This document shows, piece by piece, positions 11,575 through 23,650 of a stretch of 64,000 nucleotides of DNA; within the stretch, counting starts at the first letter, position 1; every line of letters begins with the position of its first letter. The stretch comes from Lytechinus variegatus (Eukaryota; Echinodermata; Echinoidea; Temnopleuroida; Toxopneustidae), in assembly GCF_018143015.1 (NCBI RefSeq), contig NC_054743.1, forward strand, positions 44,488,922-44,552,921. The letters run 5' to 3'. The position numbers were made by a program, and so were the translations under genes. The notes below the pieces were generated by a model that did not search any database, had not been told where the DNA came from, and saw nothing but the letters and a program-made list of their open reading frames with translations.

Positions 11575-14500
11575 ATGAGAAGCATAACAACGAACGGCGA
11601 CTACTACAAGCAAATCTTTCAACTCTTCTGTCGAAAATGCAGAAAAACAGAAGTGGATAGAGCCTGGGCAGAACAAGTCTTTCCCAGACTCGTCATTGAT
11701 AAAATGCAATCGAAAATTCTGAATAAATCTGCCAATACATTTATCTCACTCGGTATAGGTAGCGGAACGGGTGAGTTAATGTATCGGTGTGTTTTGAACA
11801 CCTAGACTCGTCATTGATAAAATACAATCGAAAATTCTGAATAAATCTGGCAATACATTTTTCTCACTCGGTATAGGTAGCGGAACGGGTGAGTTAATGT
11901 ATCGGTGTGTTTTGAACACCTAGACTCGTCATTGATAAAATACAATCGAAAATTCTGAATAAATCTGGCAATACATTTTTCTCACTCGGTATAGGTAGCG
12001 GAACGGGTGAGTTAATGTATGGTGTATTTTGAACATCTAATCTGTCGAGCCAAGAGCATTAAGAGAGACTCACCCCCCCCCCCATGGTGTTCGTTTTATG
12101 CGAACCACCACGTATTTTTCACACGACGCAAAATCTACAAAATTGTATAATTTAGTAAATTTACCTAAAAAATTAAATTCATAAGGAACTGATTATGCTA
12201 TGATTATGCTTAAATTCAATCAAACTCACGTACCAAAAGTGTCAAGTGCTCTTTTTATGGAGTCTGATCAACCAAAAAAGGGGGGGGGCAAAATATTCTT
12301 TTTAGGCATTAATGCATTTCACTATTTTGTTTAAATGTTTCTGATGTATTTCTTACTTTTAGATATTCTACTACCCCTTTAAGAATATTATTTTGTTGTT
12401 GCTATTCTATTATATGATTGTTTCTTATATCTCGTCAATATTGTGATTGATTTGAGATTGATTTTATTCACAGATAAAAAAAACCAAATATATATTAAAG
12501 ACTTTTCGACATTCAAAATTTTTAGAAAAGGAAAATTCTTCCATCATATTTGATCACAATTATCATATAATGATATCAATTCAATCATTACAAGTAACAA
12601 CAACAATAACAATTCTGTTTGTAGGTGAATTTGAAAGTTCGCTGCTCCGGCAAATCTCGATGCGTTACAAATGCATCCATCATACCGTTGTTGAACCAGC
12701 GAAATCTTTCATCCAGCGTTACCAATCTCTTCTTTTAACGGAAGATGGGATCAAAGGTATGGTTCCGAAGTTTTAACTATTTACTACTGCTATCAATACT
12801 TTTTTCTACTACTACTGCCTTTACCTGGCTATAACAAACCACTATTACCACAGCAACAACAACTACCATGACTTCTACTACTAGTACTACTAGTACCAGT
12901 ACTACTACTACATGTACTACTACTACTACTACTACAGTATACTACTACTACTACTATACAACCACCACCAATATACTACTACTACTACTAATAATAATAA
13001 TAATAATAATACTATATATAGTAGCAATAGTAGAAATACCACTTCTACTTCTTCTTTTCCGTTTTCGTCTTATTTTCCTCATATTCCTCCTCCTCCCCTT
13101 TTATTCTTCCCTATTTATTTCCCTCCACAACTTCTTCATCGATATAAATTGCCAAAAAAGATTCGTCGAGTATAATTCTTATATTGTACTATAAAACTCG
13201 CCATATGCTTCGGTGTCACAGTTTCACGATGTTACAATTACTTACATTATTGCTTGCTATTTTATTCTATTGTTTACAAGTTTACTTTAATTCCAATATT
13301 GGAGGGAAGGGGACAAGAGGAGTGAAAAGAGAAAAAAAATTGAGGTAAAGGGCGAACTATATATACCTTACAATCTTTTCATAATTGTTCAAAATTTCTG
13401 GTCAGCAAGGGGGGGGGGGGGTTGATACCCCATTCCCCCCCCCCCCTCTGCAGGGTGCCGCCACTCTCTTTATAAATTCCTCTTATTCTCCCCAGATATT
13501 CAATTTGACTGGAAGGAGCAGACGATGCAGACGTTTCAGAAAGATCATGAAGAACAGAAAGGGGGCAAACAGCCGAATAATTTTCATTTCATCATCGCGG
13601 TGCATTCATTGTATTACGCCAGTGACATGGAAGACACCATACGATTCTTTCATGGCTTGCTCGATGACGGAGGCGTGTTGATGATAGCCGTCACAACTGG
13701 TAAACTATATAAACAATCAAGAAATTGGATTGTTGTTGCATATCATTTAGTTGCAGATAATTGTCGAATATGACATGCATTCATCAATATATACTGACCC
13801 CGCCAATAATATTGAAAAGAAGATCTAGAAAATAACCCGAAAATGATATGAGGTGAAAACAACATGAAGGATCCAGTTTCATGATTTCTTTTTTTTAAAT
13901 CCCAATTTTCCTTAACAAACTTGCGATCAGCCATTCAAATTGAGCTTAAACTGTTATTGCAAATTCGATATTATAAAAAGCCTTTTTTTAATATACCCGG
14001 CCAGATAGATAATAAAGAGAATAAAATAAAAAGTATAAATGCCAAACAAAATAGAAATAGGGACAGGCAAATTGACACTTCGCTAGGTCCAAAGTCATAC
14101 AATACAGGGCTTATAAAAATATTGTCAAGACCAAATCGAATAAGTCGATCATAATTATCATTACTAAAAAAAAAATACTACATACAGGCGTATATTGTAT
14201 CAAACTTCATTGCCATTGTGCCTATTCTTCGTATTTTGGCGGCTTACATAATGTTTATAGCATTATCGTTTTAATCTTTCCCTCCGCTATATTGATTTTT
14301 ACGTTTATAGATTTATATTTACTTTCTTTCAGACCAATCCAGCAACACGAAATTCATCAAAAATTTCCCGGTCATTATCGAACACAATCCTCACATCACA
14401 GTTGTGAACAGCTCCGACGTTGAACGATCGTTAAAGACCCTTGGTCTCCCGTACGACGTCCATGCGCAGTCATCATCGGCCGACATCAGCTCCGTCTTCG

Positions 14501-14697
14501 ACGAGTCATCTGCCGAGGGCAATCACATACTCGACTTCCTGACGCATACGATCGACTTCCGGAGCACTGCACCTGCGCAGCTCTGTGATGACGTCATCTC
14601 TTATTTGAAATCACCGGAATGTTGCCACCTTGCAGATGACGGGACTGTTCAATTTATGAACCCATGGAAAACATTTGTTATCCAGAACGCTAAATGA
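11575..14697 (+). CDS. HNMT-like: Histamine N-methyltransferase-like SAM-dependent methyltransferase, 4 coding exons
   Basis: The exons 11575-11770, 12625-12756, 13496-13699 and 14333-14697 join in frame (all introns phase 1, GT-AG) into 298 residues; human HNMT has 292. The family transfers methyl from S-adenosylmethionine to the ring nitrogen of histamine in the cytosol. Visible motifs are SAM motif I, SLGIGSGTGE, at about residues 58-67, VVEP at 87-90 (acidic ribose-contact position), an LYYASDMEDTIRFFHGLL stretch matching human LYYVKDIPATLKFFHSLL, and a C-terminal DFLTHTIDF matching DFLTETCNF. The N-terminal TE in CRKTE aligns with human E28, and the N in QFMNPW with the C-terminal active-site N. 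The ATG lies 11 nt inside an exon whose acceptor ends at 11563, so a 5' UTR exon must lie upstream. The 3' half of exon 1 is triplicated downstream. Family assignment is firm; histamine as the true substrate is inference, since echinoderms may hold several paralogues. Confidence 0.88.
11683..12035 (+). repeat. Tandem triplication of the 3' half of methyltransferase exon 1
   Basis: Three copies of a 118-bp unit start with GACTCGTCATTGATAAAAT at 11687, 11805 and 11923. Each unit holds the coding end of exon 1, including the SAM-binding GIGSGT segment, the GTGAGT splice donor, and about 30 bp of intron. Copies 2 and 3 share the same differences from copy 1 (ATG to ATA, GCC to GGC, ATC to TTC in coding terms), so copy 3 arose from copy 2. 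The junction puts CCTAG directly before copies 2 and 3, a possible splice acceptor. Confidence 0.95.
12860..13015. repeat. (TAC/CTA)n microsatellite in methyltransferase intron 2
   Basis: Runs of ACTACT and TACTAC change to AATAATAAT. It is placed between exons 2 and 3; frames through it give Thr/Tyr/Leu runs with no meaning. Confidence 0.95.
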
Positions 14698-15384
14698 TAA
14701 CACAAAAATAACATGCCCTACTCATGATTTATCATAAACAAAAATTACTGATTTTTTTAAGCCACCGGGTTTCTTGCTTTCTGCCTAAATATAGGCCTAA
14801 ATGACCTATTGTGACCTTACCTGTAAAGAACGTCAAATGTTAGACATGATATCCCGACCTTTGACTCAAGTGGCAAACAGCTTCGATGATTTCTTTGATT
14901 GTAAACTTTGCGACATTTGGTCATTAATCAGATGATATTGTACAAAAGTTGTTTATTTCTTGCTTTATTTCATTTCTTACGTCTGTTTAGTTCGCCGGTC
15001 TATGCAGGGGGTGGAATGTCATGCCCCCCCCGCCGAGCCCATAGCTACCCTATGAGGGCGGATAAAAATTTGCTGGCCCCCTGAATTGTGAAAATAATAA
15101 CTGTATATCTGAGCTTTGCGGCCAACTCGCTGCCCATTTTCTTCAACATCAGCTTCTGATAAAATTGTCGACTAGAAAGTGATTGTGATGACTTCACATC
15201 CAATGACGTGGGTTAGTCATATTATGTAATACTTTTGAACATATACGCTGGATTACATAACATTTTCCATTTTCCGGGCGTACATGAATGAGAAGGTTTC
15301 GGGGACTTTGCCAAAGTATGTTGATGTATGTATATTTGTTAACACGCCTCCCACCCCCCATGGAAATTTGTTACCGTAATCGCG

Positions 15385-15500
15385 TCTGTACGGAAGCGTT
15401 GTGGTTTAGTGGTTCTGAGTCTCGCCTTGTAAATAAAGGGTTGTATGTTCGAGTCCAACCGGGAGGCATAGCGTCCTTAATATTCATCACCTAAATGGAC
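15385..15500 (+). mobile_element. tRNA-derived SINE
   Basis: TGTGGTTTAGTGGTTCTGAG (A-box like) is followed 40 bp later by TGTTCGAGTCC (B-box like), then a short unrelated body and a (GT)n, G-rich tail at 15518-15542. Confidence 0.55.
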
Positions 15501-15896
15501 GGTACCATGTAGAATGGTGTGTGTGTGTGTGTGTGGGGGGGGCTGACCATGCAAAAAATCACAATCACATGGTAATTTTTACGTTTTTTTGTACACGGGT
15601 TCAGAAAAAAGTTGGGGGGGGCTGAAGCCCCCAGCCCCCCCACGGCCCCTGTACATTATGTGCAAGCAAGTGAGAATTCGATGACACCGCCGTAATTGTT
15701 AAGCTCTTAATAATTGGAGACGTCGCTCCGTTCAAACCGAATCCTATTCCTATTTGTTTGTCCATCTATCGTTGTATCTATATGACTACACACACAAACG
15801 ACCTCCCACCCTCACACATACACACACTCCCACACATATATAAACGGATAATGATAACGAATAATTAAAAAAAAAACTTTGAAAACAACTATGTCA

Positions 15897-16555
15897 CATG
15901 GTGTGATCACAGTGTGTTCACATGGTAGACTATGTGAAAATATTATTCACACTCATATTAAATTTCAACAGTGTGGAGATATTTTCACACTTTGGACACC
16001 TCAACGGTCTGACTGTTCACGGCGTGTTCACACGTTGGATTATATGTGAATATGTGATTCACAGCACTGTCGACATATTCCAATTCAACAGTGTGAAGGT
16101 GATTTGACATTGTGTTCCGCACTGTGAACACACTGTGGGACACTGTGTTCTGTCCAGTAGGGATATGTGTATGGAGAGCAGGTGTGTTGAAATGCTCAAA
16201 TTTAACAATGTGAAGGTGATTTTACATTGTGTTCCGCACTGTGAAAATACTGTGGACACACTGTTGGACAGCCTGTTCTGTTTAGTAGGGATGTGTGTGG
16301 AGTGAAGGTGTGTTGACATGCTCAAATTTAAATTTGTATGTGAAGGGGATTCCGGGAAGGGATTTCACATTGTGTTCCACACTGTGAACATACTGTGGCC
16401 CACACTGTTGGACAGCATGTTCTGTTCAGTAGAGATATGTGTATGGAGTAAAAGTGTGTTGACATGCTCAAATTGAACAATCTGAAGGTGATTTCACATT
16501 GTGTTCCACACTGTGAACACACTCTGGCACACAAAGTGTTTTTTTTTTCAGTAGA
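15897..16555. repeat. 128-bp tandem array 2, about 4 copies, with the same head as array 1
   Basis: The head (about 15935-16080) carries GGACACCTC, CACGGCGTGTTCACACG and GAATATGTGATTCACA, in the same order as in array 1. Units with TGCTCAAATTTAACAATGTG follow at about 16195, 16320 and 16468. The tail ends soon after a TTTTTTTCAGTAG-like end, as in array 1. Confidence 0.9.
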
Positions 16556-16872
16556 ACATAGGGATACCTATCAATCGATCCACTGTTATTTCATGATTCA
16601 TTTATGTCATGCGAATGTTCATGTTCTTGCCAGGTGCATTGACCTCTAGCTTAATTAACAGGAAACGATCCTTTTCAAGTCGGACTCCTTCCATATTGAA
16701 CTACATGTGGTACATCGAGCATGAATAGCATGCGTGTATGGCACTGATCAGTCAATAATTCAAAAATTTCAAAACGAAGGAATCAGAAAAAAGTATTTTA
16801 TTATCATTATTTTTTAGCAAAATTCAGATCTATCTAAACTGAGCGGTTAAGAGGATTTTTAACAGTAATCTA

Positions 16873-17854
16873 CAGTGCGTATCAAAAAAAAGTTTACACT
16901 TTGAAAAAATCCTGTAAAATTATACATTTGTAATATCCTGAAGATTTTTCCACATTTTAACGTTGGTACAGATCCATTCAAGCAAATGACGATATAACTA
17001 TCGAAAAATATTTCCGCTTGAGTGAGCACCACTTACTTTTGAAAAGTTAGTAAAAAATGATTTGCGCAAAACGTTGAAATAGCTATGCGAATAAAAGTAA
17101 ACCTTTATCATGAAGAACACGTCACTTAGCAAGTAAAATTGATTTGAAGATATCTTTGACCTCTTTCAACTTGTTTCCTTGCCCAATACACTTCGAAGAG
17201 TGCATTGCACCCGCCCTACTCCCCCTCACACCAAGGCCATCAAGATGATATTTGATTTACACCGAGCTGTGATTTACATAAAATGAATTAGGCTTGATTT
17301 TCATTCTGTTAATCATGTTGAGCTTGGGAAAAGAGTGGAGAAACAAGTATTAAAGGAAATAATAAATGTCAACCCACTTTAAATAATAAAAACTTAGTGA
17401 AAAAGTACTGGAGATGTCTGATGTAAACTTTTGTTCAGATTCAGTTATGTCCTCAGATCCAGCTGGCACAAAAAGGGTAAAAGTTGTCCTTACAAGTGTT
17501 GAAATTTCAATTTGGGTGGCAAATTTGTTTAAAAATGCTTGAATGTATCTGTTTTATCTTAATTGACTAAAAGTGCAAGGGAAATGCAGGAAAAATGTAT
17601 CGCAGGGTAAGTTTGATTTCGCCCTTTCCCCTTGACACTGCGTGAAAACGAGCATTTCTGCGCAAACAGATTTCTGCGAGCTTTACAAAAATGGACATTG
17701 CTCACTCAAGAGTAACATTCTGTCAAAAGTTTTACTTTCATTGGATAGATGAGACCCAAACCCAACATTATATGTGGAAAAATTACCCACATGTTGTATA
17801 TTTTTTAATTCCCAGAGCTTTTTCAAAGTGTAAACTTTTTTTTGATACGCACTG
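16873..17854. mobile_element. Tc1/mariner-like non-autonomous element, copy 1
   Basis: Ends are CAGTGCGTATCAAAAAAAAG and its reverse, flanked by TA (16871-16872) and TA (17855-17856), the target duplication of the Tc1/mariner group. The inverted repeat continues into GTTTACACTTTG. The 982-bp interior has only short frames, with no recognisable DDE transposase. Confidence 0.88.
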
Positions 17855-17856
17855 TA

Positions 17857-18596
17857 TAGAAGAGATTCTGGTGTGCTTATAGTGTTGATTGTTATAGGGT
17901 ACGTACTCATTAAAATGTGAATAGTTATGCCCGCGAACGATAATCATTTATTTACTTGTTTTCAGATTATTAAAAAAAAAAATAACAATCAAACGAATAT
18001 CATTATTGTTTTATTATTGAAGGAGAAATGCAACCTAACGTTGAGAATGCATATATGTTCGTGAAGATTCAGTGAAAGTATAGCAGGATACGATGACGTT
18101 ACATTCCCCTATTTTTATGAGATAATAAAAATATATTTCCAATTTCTTTTCATTAGAAAATGATTTTCCTGTGTAAACAATTTTATCGTCAGATCCCATG
18201 GGATAGAATCTTTATTACATGGTATGATGCCATATGGGCAGCTGGGAGTGACGTCACAGGATACCTTATGTATATTGCATTATGCTACACCTTCTTTATG
18301 TTAAATTTCAATTCGTCATTTCTCTTTGTATATAGATGTATATCTTTATGATAATTGGAAATCTATGTATTGACGTATTACAAATTTTAACGACATACAG
18401 TTATGAATGTTCTTGTTTATGTTATCATTTTATATATTTTTAAAACAAAATATTCATGCCATATGAATGAAGTTTGTTAATGAATTCAATTCGTACAAAA
18501 GATTATGCTTCCCTCATTTATCTGAATTGATCAAATATAAGTTGACTCTTGAGTAGACTTTCTCTAATTAATAGGCCTGATTTTTCCTCTTACTTT
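17857..18596. other. No recognised gene; AT-rich spacer
   Basis: No conserved frame, repeat end or RNA gene seen. Confidence 0.6.
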
Positions 18597-18597
18597 T

Positions 18598-18843
18598 GGA
18601 GCGTCATGGTCTAGTTGTTATGACTCTCGTCTTTCAATTAGAGGGTCGTGGGTTCGAATCCCAGGCATGGTGTGTGTGTGTGTGTGTGTAAGAAATTAAC
18701 CCACTGCACTCAGCCCTGGAACCGGAAGGATTTATTCCTTAGATTTTAATTAGCAGCTGGAGCTACAGCCGGTGTAATATACAATAAAGTGCGTCATTCA
18801 TTAGGCAACTAATCGGCGCCTCATAAATGCTATATTACCATCA
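18598..18843 (+). mobile_element. tRNA-derived SINE
   Basis: TGGTCTAGTTGTTATGACT (A box) and GGGTTCGAATCCC (B box) are spaced as in a tRNA, then a (GT)n run, then about 150 bp of body ending in AAATGCTATATTACCATCATT. Confidence 0.82.
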
Positions 18844-18844
18844 T

Positions 18845-20101
18845 TACTTTAACAGTTGAATCAACATTGTGTACAACAAAAAGTATGAATGGACAAAAAA
18901 GTCTATGACGACAAAAATTATGTACAAGTTGAGGCTAAAGACATGCAAGACAAAAGAATCAAGTATTAACAATCACATCAGTATGGTCATCATTGCCTAT
19001 ATATTGTACTTTCAGTTGTGGATTTTTTTTCAATAATGTTTACATCCCGGTTTACATATGTACATAAAATATTATATTACATCTATTTTCCCCATGAAAA
19101 ACTGCGAACAGATTTTAAGAGCACCCTCTCGTCATCTCGCCGTCTTTACGTTATCGGATAAACTTTTTATTGAAACAGATATATATTAACGTAATAAATT
19201 CTACGTTTATGTGGCCTAATGTCTGCCTCATTGAGGAGAAAGATCGCCCCCAATATTCCGCTCATTTTTACAAATCACTTTCTTTGAAACTCTCATCCTC
19301 GATGGTAGTTCCAGAAAGGTGGGTACATATAGCGTCTTTAATGGAGGCGGTGGCTAGAGGAGACAACTGCCCCATTTGCAATGAGAAGTGTTGTTATTCT
19401 TAGTTTGTCAGAAAAGTATTATTATATTTAGTTGTGTTATATTCATGTACATCGTCAATATTCCAATCGCCATGGTTGGAGTAAATTAATAAATAAATAC
19501 AAATGGTCAGATATTTCCATACCTCTTTCTTTTAAAGGAATTCATGGATACTTCGTATGCATGATTAACATCTGTTAACCTCAATAATCAATCTGTTTCG
19601 TCACACTTTGTTATCCTGGAGAAGCTTCATGGAGGTCATTAATCAGTGATTTCACTGCATGACAAATTCAATCTAAGCCAACAAGTTGCTCTGATCTCAG
19701 AAGCTTAGCCAAATGTCCTATGCTCATCAACTGGTGAAACAAACCCTTCATGAATGTAGCTAGCTTTCTTGCGTCAGTTTCTGAGAAAGCTTTTGACGTA
19801 TCAGTTTCGACGTACACAGGGAATGTAAAAAAAAAGACCGACTAAAACAACGTTATTTTAATTATCAACATTTATACGGCATATCCATTGGTTCCATGGG
19901 CACTGATCCTCGGCGGGGGGGGGGGGGTCCCTCGAATTTCGGAGTTTTTACAGCAGGCATTGGGTGAGATTCATCTCATCCCCACCCCTGTCCCTCTAGA
20001 GCAATGCCATAAAATCGGCCTACATGGTTCCGTACACGCTTTCACTGATCAGTAAAGCCACACTGCAAGTGTTTCATATATATGCACCATCTCAAAGTCG
20101 G
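18845..20101. other. No recognised gene
   Basis: A frame at 19170-19403 ends CPICNEKC but has no other support. The stretch ends in an AATAAATAAATAC tail near 19490 that could be the end of an old LINE. Confidence 0.5.
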
Positions 20102-22511
20102 CTATGAATTGACGTTACGACATAATTCTTGTTCATCATAAGTTGGTATTTCGAGCATTTCGACGTATCCCTCGGTCCTGAGGAATCCCGTGGCGGCCTC
20201 CTGTCTGTTTTTATGGGACATTATGGCGGCTCCAACCCCGAGTGACGCAATAAGCGCGACCAGAGCAACTCCAAGGGCAGCTACCGCCAATGTCGTCGAG
20301 CTCCTAAAATGCCAGTGATTATCCTGGGCTGATTTCCTGTATGGATCACCCACAGAGGGCCCATAGTGATCCGGTATGATCCGTTTGATTGGGTTAAGAC
20401 GGTTAGCCGCGTCAGCCGGAGTTCCGGCCGCGTTATTTGCGGCTGACGCTGCGTCGCTTGACTGTTGACTCTCTTCGCTTTCTGCACTGGTCGACGTGGA
20501 ACTGCCAACTGACGCCCCGTTCTGTGATTGTGCACTCTGACCAGCTGTGCCTGGGTCGGCGGCGTTTTGGTTTAACGGAATTTTGAATTCTTTCACCACC
20601 ATGCGTAAAGGCCGGTGTGCTGCCAGGGTTGTCCCCATTGACCCTAGATAAAGATGAAAATTTGAATTATGTTATTAAAAAAAAGAACAAGAATACCTAG
20701 CAAATGAGAAGTTTGCACCCAATCGGCAAATGAGAAGTTTGCACTCAATCGGATAATGAGAGTATCTGTGACGGCAAGTTTAGAATACTGCAAGGATGGG
20801 GGGGGGGGGGTGGAGGAGGAGAAGGGTACATAATCGTCAAGAGATTTCCTTATTTGATGCAGTAGAAATTTTGTTAATCTGTGAGATTGGTGAAATTGAA
20901 ATAAAGGGAGGCATCAGAGTATAATGCCCCCCATCTGTGCTCTATATTTGTAAATTTTTAATGAAAAAATAAACATACATTATAAAAGAAAATTAATAAA
21001 TATCCGTATAAACTTCGTTCTATAACTGGTTTATTGTTATGGTTCTTTATGTGTCTATAGTTTTAACCAGCAATTTAAGCAACGAAAAAAAAATTATTGT
21101 AGAAATTTCTCAAACTTGTTTGTTTAGAATCTTAACATATTAGTTCATAAACAACTCAATTTTGTACAAATGTATTTTTTTTACTGTGAATGGGGATAGA
21201 CTAGAAGGCTTATTAGACCTAATGATAATGGTGACATCATAATTCTTCCTACTTCTTTCCCCCTTCTATCCCTAAGGAAAATCATGGGGTGGAGTTGAAT
21301 GGAGCTGCAATAGTAGACTATTATACAGTGCGTATCAAAAAAAATTTACTCCTATAAAATTATACATTTGCAATATCCTGAAGATTTTTCCACATTCTAA
21401 CATTGGTAAAGATCCATATAAGCAAATGACGATATAACTGTCGAAAAATATTTCCGCTTGAGTGAGCACCACTTACTTTTGAAAAGTTAGTGAAAAATTA
21501 TTTGCGAAGAACTTTGAAATAGTTATGCGAAAAAAAGTAGACCTTAATCATGAAGAACACATGGAATTTAGTTAGTAAAATTGATTTGAAGATATCTTTT
21601 ACCTTTTTTAACTTGCTTCCTTGCCAAAAAACTTCGAAGAGTGCATTGCGCCCCACCCCATTCCCCCACACAATGAGGCGGCCATCGTGACAAAATTTGC
21701 TTTACACTGAGCTGTGATTTTCATGAAATGGCCTAGGCTTGATTTTTTTTTGTTAATCCATATCAAGCTTTGAAAAAGTGTGGTGAAACAAGTATTAAAT
21801 GAAAAATGAAATTTAAACCCACTTTAAGATAAGAAAAATTTGTGAAAATGCTGGAGATGTCTGATATCAATTTTTGTTCAGATTTAGGTATGTCCTCGGA
21901 TCCAGCTGGCACAAAAAATGTAAAGATTGTGCTAACTAAGTGTTGAAATTTCAATTTGGGTGGCAAAATTGTTTCAAAATGCTTGAATGTATTCGTTTTA
22001 TTTCAATTGAATAAAATTGCAAGGGAAATGTATGAGAAATGTTTCGCAGGGTAAGTTTGATTTCGCCCTTTCCCCCTTGACACGGCGTTAAAACGAGCAT
22101 TTCTGCGAAAACAGATTTCTGCGAGTTTTACAAAAATGGGCAGTGCTCACTCAAGGGTAGCATTCTGTAATAACATTCACTTTCATTGGATAGATGAGAC
22201 CCTAACCCAAGAATAAATGTAAAAAAAATACCCACATGTTGTATATTTTTTAATTCCTGTGGCATTTTCAAAGTGTAAACTTTTTTTTATACGCACTGCA
22301 GTGCGACCCCGTTGATGGTCAACTAATAGTGACGGAGCTGCCCCCCCCCCCCCCCCTATCGAATGCATGAAACAACTTGAATAGATCATAGAATTCGATT
22401 GCTTTATAAGACTGAAAGAAAAGGAGAGAAAGGAGAGAAATAAAATCAAAACTTACCGATGACGCAAACAAGCAAGAATAAATGCCGCGATGATGCATAA
22501 ATCTCCATCAT
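20102..22511 (-). CDS. Single-pass membrane protein with signal peptide and Ser/Ala-rich ectodomain, 2 exons
   Basis: Exon 1 (22511-22457) encodes MMEIYASSRHLFLLVCVIG, a signal-peptide-like start, and ends at GTAAGT. Exon 2 (20643-20102) follows a CTAG acceptor and stays in frame (phase 1), giving 198 residues. Order: signal peptide (1-25), short basic segment, Ser/Ala/Asn/Gln-rich low-complexity ectodomain (about 45-100, many possible O-glycosylation sites), one hydrophobic span (TTLAVAALGVALVALIASLG), then a cytoplasmic tail of about 40 residues with two Tyr motifs (EGYVEMLEI, TYDEQEL). I do not recognise the family. The predicted topology is type I. The 1.8-kb intron holds a Tc1/mariner-like element. 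The ATG at 22511 is chosen because it alone gives a hydrophobic leader; exon 2 alone could also start at 20638 without a leader. No expression evidence is available. Confidence 0.62.
21326..22298. mobile_element. Tc1/mariner-like non-autonomous element, copy 2
   Basis: Same ends and interior order as the copy at 16873, about 973 bp. TA flanks the left end; the right TA has changed to CA. It sits in the intron of the small membrane-protein gene. Confidence 0.88.
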
Positions 22512-23053
22512 ATTCTACATGTATATTGGTAAGTCAAAGGTGATTTGGGATCATTTAAGAAGTGTGACTAATTAATGGTCAATGCACAATAATCGTGGGA
22601 AAATCCGTTAATCCAACTGGAGCTCGGCGGGACGGAAAAACTATCTACAGAATCATGGTACAATATACTTGCTCGGAGTTTCAGTGAGCAATTTAACAGT
22701 ATTAGAATTAAGGTGGGAACGAATGGATAATTACCATATCACGAACTTTTGGACATTTTCCGAGTGACAAAAAGTAAAAGAAAACAAAACTTTCAACCTG
22801 CTTTGACCATGGTGACCTTTCAGAATACAAATGTCATTGGACGGCTAAATCACTGCCATCTTTGACGCATCCCCTCATTTACCATTATTTCCTCTTATAA
22901 TTAAGTTGTACATTTCAAAGTTGGCAAGGTATTACGTATTGTGCATTGATGATCAGTTAGCCAAGTTGTACACTTGTTGAGTACAATGGACATGCGTGTC
23001 TGTCTGTCCTTCGAGCACTTGTGACATGAGCAATAGGTCTTTAAAGCGGATTG
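22512..23053. other. Upstream region of the membrane-protein gene; nothing recognised
   Basis: The minus-strand promoter should lie here, but no TATA box or other motif can be assigned with confidence. Confidence 0.4.
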
Positions 23054-23650
23054 TTAAAAGACAAGTCAACCCAAACAAAAACTTGATATGAATAAAAAGA
23101 GTAAAATTCAACGAGCATAGCACTGAAAATTTCATCAAAATCGGATGTAAAATAAGAAAGTTATGGCATTTTAAAGTTTCGCTTCATTACACAAAACAGT
23201 TATGCACATCTCGGTCGGTATGCAAATGAGGAACTGATGACATCACTCACTCACTATTTCTTTTGTATTTTATTATTTGAAATATTTTCATTTTCTCATC
23301 ATTGTCATGTGAAATGAAGTTTCATTCCTCCCTGAACACGTGGAATTCCATATTTTAACATTTTGTGCTTCAGGCAAGGAGGTCCTAATCGTCAAATTTG
23401 TAAAATTTGAAATATTGTATATTTCAAACAATAAAAAACAAAAGAAATAGTGAGTGACATCATCGACTCTCTCATTTGGATGTAACTGGCTCGTTCATAT
23501 ATTTTTTTTTGTTAAAAATAAGCGAAACTTTGAAATGTCATAACTTTCTTATTTTACATCCGATTTTGATGAAATTTTCAGCATTGTGCTTGTCTGATTT
23601 TTTTATATTTATTCAAATCAACATTTTTCTGAGGTGGACTTGACCTTTAA
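23054..23650. mobile_element. 600-bp palindromic inverted-repeat element, copy 1
   Basis: The left arm from TTAAAAGACAAGTCAACCC and the right arm ending GGTGGACTTGACCTTTAA are reverse copies. Inner arms share TTTCATCAAAATCGGATG, AGAAAGTTATGGCATTTTAAAG and CACTCACTATTTCTTTTG, so nearly the whole element can fold on itself. It is non-coding. Confidence 0.9.

Noticed and set aside
12868-13194. Thr- and Tyr-rich frames
   Set aside because: Microsatellite translation within a methyltransferase intron.
18598-18675. Possible functional tRNA gene
   Set aside because: A and B boxes are present, but the acceptor stem does not close and a SINE body follows.
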